Shown piece by piece: positions 9,342-17,367 of a DNA stretch of 57,816 nt. The notes under the pieces were generated by a model. That model was given only the letters and a program-made list of their open reading frames with translations, had not been told where the DNA came from and did not search any database. This DNA is from Deltaproteobacteria bacterium (GTDB taxonomy: Bacteria > Desulfobacterota > Binatia > UTPRO1): contig JADLHM010000003.1 in assembly GCA_020848745.1 (NCBI GenBank), forward strand, positions 1 to 57,816, in the 5' to 3' direction. How positions within the stretch are numbered: position 1 is the first letter of the stretch; each line of letters begins with the position of its first letter. Made by a program: the position numbers and the translations under genes.

Positions 9342-11641
9342 GATGGCGCGCGCGGCCGGACGCCTACCACGAGAGTCGCGAGCACCAGCAGCGCGAGGCC
9401 GCTGACGAGCGCCCCGCGCTGCACGCTCGCGGGCTCGTAGCGGAACGCGACGACGTGATGGCCGGCCCCGACCGGCACGGCCCGTACCAGGTGATTCGCG
9501 GGATGGATCGCAGCCGGCGCCTCATCCACCGTGGCGCGCCACCCGGGATACCAGGTGTCGGTCAGCACGAGCACGCCGGCCGCTGGTGCGTCCACCTCGA
9601 CTCGGACCATTCGCGGCTCGTAGCGCGTGATGCGCGCCGGAACCACGGGGGACGGAGCGGCGCTCGACCCACGCGGCGCCGCCAGATCCGGCACGTCCTC
9701 GACGATCACGCTCCGGCGCGGATCGAATCCGGGCGCGAGCAGCGCGCCGAGACTCGCGGCGGCGTCGGCGACGCCCACGACGTGCGTCGCCACGTACGCG
9801 CGCGGCAGCGGCGACGCGTGCTCGAAGAGCTGGTACCTCTGGGTCGCGACCGCTGGCACGGGCCGCCAGGGTGATCCCGGCGCGCCCAGCATCCGTCGCA
9901 TGTCGGCGTTCGCGTTGGCCACGACCCAATATTTCAGGCTCAGCACGTCCAGCACGCCGAGGTGCGGACTCGCCGGGTCGACCTTCAGCCACCCCGTGAA
10001 CGGCGCGATACCGCGCGGCATGCCGATCGCGTCGTAGACCTCCTCGAACCGCAAGAGATTCAACGGCTCGTAGTCGGTGATCGAGTAGATCTCGTTGAGC
10101 GTGCCCTGCTTGTTCATCACCGAGTAGTCGAAGCCGATCGCGTCGTGCAGATACGTGCGCCCGAGTCCCTGGCGTGCACGCACGTAGTCGAGGATGCGGT
10201 CCTGCTCGTGCAGGATCGCGACGCCGTGGAACGGGTGGCGAAAGACGTTTCGCGTCGCGTACGCGAAGTTCGCGACGACGAGGACGGTGACCACCGCCGC
10301 CACGTTCGCACGCAAGCGCGCGCCGCGCGCGCGGACCGTCGCGACGAAGAGGCAGGAAGCGATGCCGATGAGCCCGAGCTCGACGCCCGCGAGCGGTGCT
10401 CGTAGCGCGAGGCCCGCCGCTCCGCCCGCGAGGACGATGATGCCGACCGCGGCCGCGAGCGCGCGGCGAGCGGCCGAGCCGCTCCGCAGCACGTCCACGC
10501 CGAATCCGGCCAGTGCCGCCGCCGAGAACGCCACCAAGAACGCGATCCGCTGCGGCAGCCGGAACAGTCGCGCGAACGGCAGACGCAGGTAGACGTGCTC
10601 GAAGAACGGCGTATTGAGCGCGACGGCGACGAGAGCACTCGCCACGAGCATGATCCACATCGCGGCGGCGGCGACGCGGCTCCGCAGCGCGCAGAGCGAC
10701 ATGCCGACGAGCGCCAGGACGATCGGACCGAAATAGAAGACGCTGATGAACGGTCGGGTCGCCCGCCAGTCGATCGCTTCGAACGCGAGACGGGCAGGCG
10801 GCAGCGACATGAACGGCACGAGCTGCGCCATCGTGACCCCGCCGAGTCGCCGCGGACCGAGCGCCTGGAGCTCGCGCGTCGGGAGCAGCTGCACCGCGGT
10901 GAGCGCCGTGCCGACGCCGACCGCGGCCACGAGCAGCGCAATGACGCCCGCGAGCACCGTAGGCGGTGTCCCGTGCCAGGCCAGCGCCACCAGCCGCACG
11001 CCGGCATACAACCCGACGGCGTACACGGTGTAGAGCCAGAACTGCGTCCACCCACCGAGAAGCGCAAGCGCGAGCGCCGTCGCGAGGAGGGCCGCGCTCC
11101 GCGCGTCGCGGCGCGCGAGCAGGCGCTCGACGGCGATCAGCGCGAGCGGCAGCCACGTCGACGACGCGACCGCGGGCGTGAACCAGTTCGCCTGGCTCGT
11201 CATGAAGCCGCAGAACATGTACACGGCGGCGGCCGCGAGGCGCGCGATCGGCGCGAGACCGATGATTTCCGCGTAGCGGTACGTAAACCATCCCGAGAGG
11301 ATGAGGTGGAGCACGACCACGGCTTCGATGGCCGCGGCCGTCGGCAAGAGCAGGTACAGGACGTTCGGCGGGTAGCACAGGCCATAGAGCGCCGCCGCGT
11401 GGAACGGATGACCCGCCAGCTGGTAAGGATTCCAGAGCGGGAAGACGCCGTCTGCGATCCACGCCGCGGCGCGGAACGACATCGGGTAGATCTGGGCGAA
11501 GAAGTCGACGTTCCCGAGACCGGCGGCGAACGCTACGTCCGCGGCGGGGCGGATGAAGCGGAACCACCAGAACGCGACCGCGCCGACGGCGATCAGCGCG
11601 AAGGCCGCGACACGCGGGAGGCCCCGCTCGCCGCCGCTCAT
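9308..11641 (-). CDS. YfhO-family polytopic membrane protein, copy 2
   Basis: 777 residues, colinear with copy 1: 'WNPYQLAGHPFHAAALYG' near residue 68, then about 12 membrane segments, then a soluble domain with 'LVLTDTWYPGWRATVD' before the last helix. Similarity to copy 1 is very high in the N-terminal third and persists to the end. The predicted role is lipid-linked-sugar-dependent envelope glycosylation. Its ATG at 11641 overlaps a TGA in another frame that closes a short duplicate of the HAD-UbiA tail. This suggests it once followed such a gene directly. Confidence 0.82.
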   Translation of the reverse strand: MSGGERGLPRVAAFALIAVGAVAFWWFRFIRPAADVAFAAGLGNVDFFAQIYPMSFRAAAWIADGVFPLWNPYQLAGHPFHAAALYGLCYPPNVLYLLLPTAAAIEAVVVLHLILSGWFTYRYAEIIGLAPIARLAAAAVYMFCGFMTSQANWFTPAVASSTWLPLALIAVERLLARRDARSAALLATALALALLGGWTQFWLYTVYAVGLYAGVRLVALAWHGTPPTVLAGVIALLVAAVGVGTALTAVQLLPTRELQALGPRRLGGVTMAQLVPFMSLPPARLAFEAIDWRATRPFISVFYFGPIVLALVGMSLCALRSRVAAAAMWIMLVASALVAVALNTPFFEHVYLRLPFARLFRLPQRIAFLVAFSAAALAGFGVDVLRSGSAARRALAAAVGIIVLAGGAAGLALRAPLAGVELGLIGIASCLFVATVRARGARLRANVAAVVTVLVVANFAYATRNVFRHPFHGVAILHEQDRILDYVRARQGLGRTYLHDAIGFDYSVMNKQGTLNEIYSITDYEPLNLLRFEEVYDAIGMPRGIAPFTGWLKVDPASPHLGVLDVLSLKYWVVANANADMRRMLGAPGSPWRPVPAVATQRYQLFEHASPLPRAYVATHVVGVADAAASLGALLAPGFDPRRSVIVEDVPDLAAPRGSSAAPSPVVPARITRYEPRMVRVEVDAPAAGVLVLTDTWYPGWRATVDEAPAAIHPANHLVRAVPVGAGHHVVAFRYEPASVQRGALVSGLALLVLATLVVGVRPRAPSCPAEKATPRP

Positions 11642-11682
11642 GGGAGGCGCGCGAGCAGCAACACCGCGATGAGCGAGCCCAT
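11638..11682 (-). repeat. Duplicated tail of the HAD-UbiA gene (second copy at 12686-12732)
   Basis: The stretch just upstream of YfhO copy 2 matches the last ~41 bases of the HAD-UbiA coding region with a 3-base gap and very few mismatches. Both copies translate to nearly the same hydrophobic end (GSLIAVLLLARLP versus GSLIAAVLLLARLL) followed by TGA. The copy here keeps the ATGA overlap with the next start codon. The simplest reading is that a UbiA-type gene once ended here and about 1 kb carrying the Uma2 gene now separates them. Confidence 0.7.
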
Positions 11683-11774
11683 CTCACCGAAGAGCGGAAC
11701 GAAGGCGGGTGAACTCTTCGCCCACGACGCGCCGCCAGTCATGCGGCCGCCTGCGCTCGTCCGATCCCGCGTGG

Positions 11775-12413
11775 TCAACCTTGCGGACCTTCGTCGGCTG
11801 CCGGCAGGCCGAGCCGGTCGATCTCTGTCCACAGCGCGTCGAGGTCGAGCACGAGCCCATCGCAACCGGGGATCGTCGAAAGGCGTCCTTCGCCGGCGGC
11901 GAGCGCCCGTACGTATCGCCCGTCCGCGCCGAGCTCGAGCAGCTCGACGGTGCGCTCCACCGGATCGACGATCCAGTAGAACCGGATACCGAACGTTGCG
12001 TAGTCGGAGACCTTCTCGACGCGGTCGCGACGCGCGTCCCGGGGCGTCGGCGAGACGATTTCGACCGCGAGATCGGGAGGGGTGTACACGGCGCCGCGAG
12101 CTTCCGGCACCGCGCCGCCGGGCACGTACACGCTGACGTCGGGTTTCCGCCCACGTCGCGCGGCCACGGCGAACTTCGCCTCCGAGCCGATGACGAATCC
12201 GCCCCGGTCCGCCAGCCACGAGCGGAAGGTCCAGACGAGCCACGTCACCACGATCTCGTGCACGACATCGGGCACTTCTTCCTCCACGAGGCGTCCGTCG
12301 ACGAGCTCGCCCGATTCGTCCTCGGGGAGAGCTGCCCACTCGGCGATCGACAGCAGGCGTTCGTCCGGATCGTGCCCGCGCAGTTCCTGGCCCACGATCT
12401 CGGACGGTACCAC
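11775..12413 (-). CDS. Uma2 family (DUF820) PD-(D/E)XK-type endonuclease-like protein
   Basis: 212 residues from a GTG start. The family pattern is clear: 'ESGELVDGRLVEEEVPD' near the N-terminus, 'GRKPDVSVYVPGGA' (~88-101), then 'PDLAVEIVSPTPRDARRD' with the catalytic-type E-x-x, then 'KVSDYATFGIRFYWIVDP'. Uma2 proteins are abundant in large genomes with mobile or unknown roles and are usually solitary. It lies in a ~1 kb segment that seems to have been placed between the HAD-UbiA gene and its former partner. The GTG start is uncertain, since no good ribosome site was seen. Confidence 0.85.
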   Translation of the reverse strand: MVPSEIVGQELRGHDPDERLLSIAEWAALPEDESGELVDGRLVEEEVPDVVHEIVVTWLVWTFRSWLADRGGFVIGSEAKFAVAARRGRKPDVSVYVPGGAVPEARGAVYTPPDLAVEIVSPTPRDARRDRVEKVSDYATFGIRFYWIVDPVERTVELLELGADGRYVRALAAGEGRLSTIPGCDGLVLDLDALWTEIDRLGLPAADEGPQG

Positions 12414-12512
12414 GGCGTTCCAGGTACGAGCCAGGCCGTTCGCGCGCTACGCTACGAGTAGGGGTATGCCCATTCGGCTGGCGGTATCGCCAATGGCTCG
12501 TTGCTCGAGGTC

Positions 12513-12598
12513 CGTGAGAGGGGCCGCGGATCCAGCTGCAACACTCGCGAAATCATTGGTTTCGATTGTCATGATTATCGAAAGCTACCCCTCTCACG
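12513..12598. repeat. Inverted repeat in the gap between Uma2 and HAD-UbiA genes
   Basis: Perfect 11-base arms (12513-12523 and 12588-12598, CGTGAGAGGGG and its complement) enclose 64 bases. Inside are two more small inverted pairs (AATCAT/ATGATT at 12551-12556/12571-12576 and TTTCGA/TCGAAA at 12560-12565/12578-12583) in an unusually AT-rich patch. It lies in the 272-base gap 12414-12685, which holds no convincing gene. It could be an operator, a terminator for the HAD-UbiA gene, or the end of an inserted segment. Confidence 0.45.
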
Positions 12599-12685
12599 AT
12601 TTGCTTCGCCCACCCGGCCCGAGCGTCGCCGTCGGCGCGCCGATCGACCCCGAGGAACGCCAGCGCGGCGCCCCTCGCCGCCCGT

Positions 12686-14128
12686 TCACAAGAGGCGCGC
12701 GAGCAGCAACACCGCCGCGATCAGCGATCCCACGATCCAGCTCTCGCGGTCCGTGATCGCGAACAACACCGGGTCGTCGTGCAGCTGGCCGCGGAACGCG
12801 AGCATCCAGATGCGGCTGATCCAGTAGAGGAGCAGCGGGCAGATCAGCCAGAGGAGCTCCGGACGGGCGTAGACACCGACGACGCGGTCGCTGTTGATGT
12901 AGAGCGCCGCGACCAGCACCGCGATGTAGCCGCTCACCGCGCCGTTGACGGCGACGAGCTGGAGGTCGGTCGGGTAGTAGCCCCGCACGCGGAGCTCCGG
13001 CGGCTCGCCGCGCAGCACGTAGAGCTCGGCGTAGCGCTTCACGAAGGCCAGGCTCAGGAAGAAGAACAACGAGAAGCCGAGGATCCACGGCGACGGCCAG
13101 ACGTGCGTCGCCGCGGCGCCCGCGATCACCCGGCCGGTGTAGAGCAACGCGAGCACGATGACGTCGACGAGCGGCACGTGCTTCAAGCGGAACGAGTACG
13201 CGGTGGTGACCGCCAGATAGACCGTCAGCACGCCGAGGAACGCGGGCGGCAGGAAGAGCCACGCGATCCCGAATCCCGCGACGAGACACGCCGGAATGAG
13301 CGCGAGCCCCGCCGCGAGCGGCAGATCGCCCGCGGCGAACGGCCGGCGGCTCTTGGTGCGGTGGCGGCGGTCGGCGGCGAGGTCGAGGAGGTCGTTGGCG
13401 ACGTACACGGCCGACGCGCAGACGCTGAAGGCGGCGAAGGCCAGGGCGGCGTCGAGGAAGAGCGGCAGCTCGCGCGCCTCGGGCGCCATGAGCAGCGGGA
13501 CGAAGACGAGGAAGTTCTTGACCCACTGCGGCACGCGGAGCGCCCGGGCGAGCGCCGACACCCGCCGCGCCGGAGAGGTGAAGATCCGGTCCACACGCGG
13601 TCCGGCGCGGCGCGCGAGGTCCGCATCGTTGCTGACGACGATCGCCCGCCGCGCGGCCTCCCAGACGGGCACGTCGGCCGGGCTGTCGCCGGCGTAGTCG
13701 AAGCCGCCCGTTCCGAAGCGCTCGACGAGCGCGGCCCGCTTGGCGGCTCCCTTCAGGTTCGTCGCGGCGTCGGTCGCGATCACGTCGTCGAAAAGGCCGA
13801 GGTGGCGGGCGACCGCGCGCACGATCGACTCGTGGGCAGCCGAGACCAGGAGGAGCGACCGCCCCTTGGCGCGCTCCACGCGCAGGAACTCGAGTAGCTC
13901 GTCGCGGTAGGGCAGCGCCGCGGGATCGAGCGTGACCCGCTTGGCGACCTCGTCCTTCAGCACCGCCTTGCCGCGCAGCAGCCAGATCGGCAGCAGTAGA
14001 ACCGCGGACGGGGCGCCCTTGAGGAGCAGCAGCGTCGCCTCGACCAGGGAATCGGTACGCAGCAGCGTGCCGTCGAGGTCGACGCAGAGCGGTACGTCGT
14101 CGGCCGGCACGCGCGTTCCCGAGACCAT
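12686..14128 (-). CDS. HAD phosphatase fused to UbiA-family prenyltransferase (DPPR-synthase-like)
   Basis: 480 residues. The N-terminal HAD domain (~1-185) has 'DLDGTLLRTD', 'LLLVSAAHE' and 'DYAGDSPADVPVWEAA' (motifs I, II and IV). The C-terminal UbiA domain (~195-480) has 'VPQWVKNFLVF', the prenyl-diphosphate site 'NDLLDLAADRRHRTKSRRP' and 'KRYAEL', with seven or more helices. These blocks resemble mycobacterial decaprenyl-phosphate phosphoribosyltransferase (Rv3806c) as I recall it. A phosphatase fused to it could remove the 5-phosphate of the product. ATG 14128 is preferred over GTG 14134 because GAAGG lies 5-6 bases upstream. Divergent from the oxidoreductase genes. The exact substrate is inferred. 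Confidence 0.85.
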   Translation of the reverse strand: MVSGTRVPADDVPLCVDLDGTLLRTDSLVEATLLLLKGAPSAVLLLPIWLLRGKAVLKDEVAKRVTLDPAALPYRDELLEFLRVERAKGRSLLLVSAAHESIVRAVARHLGLFDDVIATDAATNLKGAAKRAALVERFGTGGFDYAGDSPADVPVWEAARRAIVVSNDADLARRAGPRVDRIFTSPARRVSALARALRVPQWVKNFLVFVPLLMAPEARELPLFLDAALAFAAFSVCASAVYVANDLLDLAADRRHRTKSRRPFAAGDLPLAAGLALIPACLVAGFGIAWLFLPPAFLGVLTVYLAVTTAYSFRLKHVPLVDVIVLALLYTGRVIAGAAATHVWPSPWILGFSLFFFLSLAFVKRYAELYVLRGEPPELRVRGYYPTDLQLVAVNGAVSGYIAVLVAALYINSDRVVGVYARPELLWLICPLLLYWISRIWMLAFRGQLHDDPVLFAITDRESWIVGSLIAAVLLLARLL

Positions 14129-14278
14129 CTGCACCTTCGGTGCGTCGTAGCATGGCCCTTCGGGGGCCTACCAGCCGCAATCAGGCCCCGGGGTTCATTG
14201 TCGTCGCCCTCACGTCGACGTGCTACGGTGGCGCCTCGGTTCGAGGCCGTCCCGGCCCGCCAGAGCCACCACGGCATC
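14129..14278. promoter_or_regulatory. Divergent intergenic region, probable promoters for HAD-UbiA and oxidoreductase genes
   Basis: About 150 bases between divergent genes. On the plus strand an extended -10-like TGCTACGGT occurs at 14221-14229, with TTGTCG at 14198-14203 as a poorly spaced (20-base) -35 candidate. No clear minus-strand promoter was recognised. Shared control of the two arms is plausible only from layout. Confidence 0.35.
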
Positions 14279-14815
14279 GTGACGCACACCGACCCCCAAA
14301 CGATCGTCCCGGATCTTCCGGCGCCCACCCTGCGGCGGAAGCTCGGCCACATCGCCGCGCTCGCCACCGATCGGACGGTCGCGGCCATCGCCGAGTGTCT
14401 CGCGCCCGACTTCCCCCGGCTCGACGCCGCGACCCGCGCCGCCGTGCTGTCCGACGTGACCGCCTTCACGGCGTCCCAGGTCGGCGCCCTGCCCGACTTC
14501 CTCCGCTATCCGTATCGCCTGGTACTCATGGCCTTCGAATGGCTCGCCGTGCCGCGCTACGGACGGCCGTTCGTCGCGCTCGATGCCGAGCGCCGCCGGG
14601 CGTGGGTCGACCTCTGGGCCGAGTCGCCGCTCGGCGCGACCCGCAACTTCGTGAAGCTCGTCCGCAGCTGCGCGCTCCTCGCGTTCTACGACCATCCCGC
14701 GCTGCAGGACGCCTTGCGCCTCCAGGCGGGCCAGGACGCCGAGCCTCCGAAGGACGCGCCGTCCGCGATCGACGCGCTCGCCGCGCCGGCCCCGCGCGTG
14801 GGAGCCGCCTCGTGA
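14279..14815 (+). CDS. Small partner protein of the GMC oxidoreductase (gluconate dehydrogenase subunit 3-like role)
   Basis: 178 residues from GTG 14279; earlier in-frame starts exist (GTG 14228, TTG 14198). Mostly helical and soluble, with 'FPRLDAATRAAVLSDVTAF' and 'FLRYPYRLVLMAFEWLAVP' patches and no cofactor motif or Cys cluster. Its stop overlaps the GTG of the GMC gene (GTGA). Small helical subunits directly upstream of GMC dehydrogenases commonly act as chaperone or secretion partners, as in gluconate 2-dehydrogenase. That role is inferred from position and size; direct family assignment was not certain. Confidence 0.6.
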   Translation: MTHTDPQTIVPDLPAPTLRRKLGHIAALATDRTVAAIAECLAPDFPRLDAATRAAVLSDVTAFTASQVGALPDFLRYPYRLVLMAFEWLAVPRYGRPFVALDAERRRAWVDLWAESPLGATRNFVKLVRSCALLAFYDHPALQDALRLQAGQDAEPPKDAPSAIDALAAPAPRVGAAS

Positions 14816-17367
14816 CGCGCGGCATCGTCCGCGACGCGGCATGCACGCTCACGACCGAGATCCTCGTCATCGGCTCCGGCGCGGGCGGCTCCGTCACCGC
14901 CGCCGCCCTCGCGGAGGCCGGCCACGACGTGCTCCTCCTCGAGGAGGGACCCGCGGCCGACACCTCGCACATCACGAGCAACTCGGTCGACGCGATCACG
15001 ACCCTCTACCGGAACGGCGGCATGACGCCGATCCTCGGGCGCCAGACCGTCGCCTACGTCGAAGGTCGCTGCGTCGGCGGCTCGACCGAGATCAACAGCG
15101 GTCTCTGGCACCGGCTCCCGGACGACGCGTACCACCGCTGGCGATCCGACGTGCTGCTCGCGGACTTCTCGCCGGAGCGGATGGCGCCCTATTTCGAGCG
15201 TATCGAGCGTGATCTCTCGGTGTCGCTCATCCCCGACGACGAGATTCCGAAGAGCTCGCGCCTCTTCCGCAAGGGCATCGAGAGCCTCGGCTGGGCCTAC
15301 CAGCAGGTGCCGCGCTGCCAGAAGAACGGCGGCAGCCAGTTCGCGCCGGGCGCGAAACAATCGATGCAGCGCACCTACATCCCGCGCGCCGTCGCGGCGG
15401 GCGCGCGCCTCGTCGCCGACTCGAAGGCGACGAAGCTCGTGACCGAAGGCGACCGGGTCGTCGGCGTCGAGGTGCTGCAGCGGCCGGCCACCGAGCGGCG
15501 CCGCTGCGAGATCCGCGCCGACACGGTCTTCCTCTGCGGCGGCGCCATCCAGACCCCGGCGCTGCTGCGCCGCAGCGGCATCAAGCGCAACATCGGCAAC
15601 AGCCTCCGCATCCACCCGATGATCAAGGCGGCCGCGCTCTTCGACGAGGAGGTCGAGGCGCACGAGGACGCCCTCCCCGTCTATCAGGTGAAGGAGTTCT
15701 GGCCGACGATCACGATGGGCGGCGCGGTCTTCACGCCGGGCTTCCTCGCGATGATCCTCGCCGACAGCTGGAAGGCCTACCGGCACGCGATGCGCGACTG
15801 GCCCCGCATGGGCCTCTACTACGCCGGCACGCGCGCCATGGTGCGCGGCTCCGTGCGCGCGATCCGCGGGCTCGATGACGGGGTCGTGATCCGTTACCGG
15901 CTCTCGGAGGCCGACCGCCGGAACCTGAGCACCGGGCTCGGCCTCCTCGGCGAGCTACTGTTCGCGGCGGGCGCGCGTGCCGTTTATCCCTCGCTCACGG
16001 GGGCGCCGATCCTGCGCTCCGCCGATCAGTGCCGCGGCATGGTGCAGGCGCCGATCCCCCTCGGCTCGATGGCGCTCTCGAACGTGCACGCGTTCAGCAC
16101 GTGCCCGATGGGCGAGAACCGCGATGTCTGCGCGACCGACTCCTTCGGCAAAGTGCACGGCTTCCGCAACCTCTACATCAACGACGCGAGCCTCGTCCCC
16201 GACGCCCCGGGCGTGAACCCGCAGGGCACGACGATGGCGATCGCGTTCCGCAACGCGGAGCACTTCATGGACGAGCGACGTTCGCTTCCGGCGCGCCGGC
16301 GCGCCGCGACGACGGAGCGCCCCGCGCTCCTCCTGACCGGCGCGCCGGGCTGGCTCGGCACGCGGCTCGCCGAAGTCTTGATCCAGGGGCTGCCGAGCGT
16401 GCCGTCGCTCGCGACGCCGCGGGCCGGCGTGCTGCGCTGCCTCGTCCGCCCCGCCGACGACGCGCGCGGCCTCGAGCGGCTCTCGGAGCGCCTCGCGCTC
16501 TCGCCCGGCGACCTCACCGACGCGCCGTCGCTTCGCGACCTCTGCCGCGACGCCGAGGGTGCGACGCTCTTCCACGTCGCGGGCCTCATCCATCCGCGGC
16601 TCTGGACGAGCGACTTCGACCGCGTCAACGTCGAGGGCACGCGCGCGCTGCTCGCCGCCGCCGAGGAGGCGGGGGTGCGGCGCGTCGTCGTCGTCTCGTC
16701 CAACTCGCCGCTCGGCTGCAATCCGCCGATCCCGGGCCACGTCTTCGACGAGTCGTCGCCTTCCAACCCGTACATGGGCTACGGCCGCTCGAAGGCGCGC
16801 ATGGAGGCGCTCGTCCGCGAGGTGCAGGCGCGCGGCCGCCTCGAGACCGTCCTCGTCCGCCCGCCGTGGTTCTACGGACCGCACCAGCCGCCGCGCCAGA
16901 CGCTCTTCTTCACCATGATCAAGGACGGCAAGTTCCCGGTGCTCGGCGATGGCACGCAGCGGCGGTCGATGGCCTACGTCGACAACATCTGCCAGGGACT
17001 GCTGCTCGCCGCCGCCGCCCCGCGGGCGAACGGCGAGACCTACTGGATCGCCGACGCCCGCCCCTACACGATCACCGAGATCGTCGAGACCGTCACCGAG
17101 GTGCTGGAATCGTTCGGCTTCGCGTGCAAGCGGAAGCAGACGCGGCTGCCGCGCGCGGTCGGGGAGGTCGCGCGCGTCGTCGACGGCGCGCTCCAGGGCC
17201 TCGGCCTCTATCAGCAGAAGATCCACGTGCTCGGCGAGATGCACCAGTCGATCGCCTGCTCGATCGCGAAGGCCGAGCGCGACCTCGGCTACGCGCCGAC
17301 GGTCGCGCTCCGCGACGGCATGCGGGCGTCGATCGAGTGGTGCCTCGCGAACGGACACCACATCTGA
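14812..17367 (+). CDS. Fusion of GMC-family FAD oxidoreductase and NAD(P)-dependent SDR (3-beta-HSD/epimerase type)
   Basis: 851 residues from GTG 14812. Residues ~1-495 are a GMC flavoprotein: FAD-binding 'VIGSGAGGSVTAAALAEAG' (~19-37), 'CVGGSTEINSGLWHRLP' (~88), active-site region 'NVHAFSTCPMGENRD' (~424), and the C-terminal 'NDASLVPDAPGVNPQGTTM'. Residues ~504-851 are an extended SDR: 'LLLTGAPGWLGTRLAE', 'VNVEGTRALLAAA', 'VVVVSSNSPLG' and the catalytic 'YGRSK' (~657-661). No stop or frameshift separates them and both halves look intact. The protein could oxidise a hydroxyl and reduce the ketone, giving net epimerisation. ATG of the next SDR overlaps its stop (TGATG). Confidence 0.88.
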   Translation: MTRGIVRDAACTLTTEILVIGSGAGGSVTAAALAEAGHDVLLLEEGPAADTSHITSNSVDAITTLYRNGGMTPILGRQTVAYVEGRCVGGSTEINSGLWHRLPDDAYHRWRSDVLLADFSPERMAPYFERIERDLSVSLIPDDEIPKSSRLFRKGIESLGWAYQQVPRCQKNGGSQFAPGAKQSMQRTYIPRAVAAGARLVADSKATKLVTEGDRVVGVEVLQRPATERRRCEIRADTVFLCGGAIQTPALLRRSGIKRNIGNSLRIHPMIKAAALFDEEVEAHEDALPVYQVKEFWPTITMGGAVFTPGFLAMILADSWKAYRHAMRDWPRMGLYYAGTRAMVRGSVRAIRGLDDGVVIRYRLSEADRRNLSTGLGLLGELLFAAGARAVYPSLTGAPILRSADQCRGMVQAPIPLGSMALSNVHAFSTCPMGENRDVCATDSFGKVHGFRNLYINDASLVPDAPGVNPQGTTMAIAFRNAEHFMDERRSLPARRRAATTERPALLLTGAPGWLGTRLAEVLIQGLPSVPSLATPRAGVLRCLVRPADDARGLERLSERLALSPGDLTDAPSLRDLCRDAEGATLFHVAGLIHPRLWTSDFDRVNVEGTRALLAAAEEAGVRRVVVVSSNSPLGCNPPIPGHVFDESSPSNPYMGYGRSKARMEALVREVQARGRLETVLVRPPWFYGPHQPPRQTLFFTMIKDGKFPVLGDGTQRRSMAYVDNICQGLLLAAAAPRANGETYWIADARPYTITEIVETVTEVLESFGFACKRKQTRLPRAVGEVARVVDGALQGLGLYQQKIHVLGEMHQSIACSIAKAERDLGYAPTVALRDGMRASIEWCLANGHHI

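Noticed and set aside
15955-17361. 468-codon minus-strand frame inside the GMC-SDR gene, and the similar frame at 32199-34172
   Set aside because: Arg/Ala/Gly-rich shadow frames; the opposite strand encodes recognisable enzymes over the same bases.
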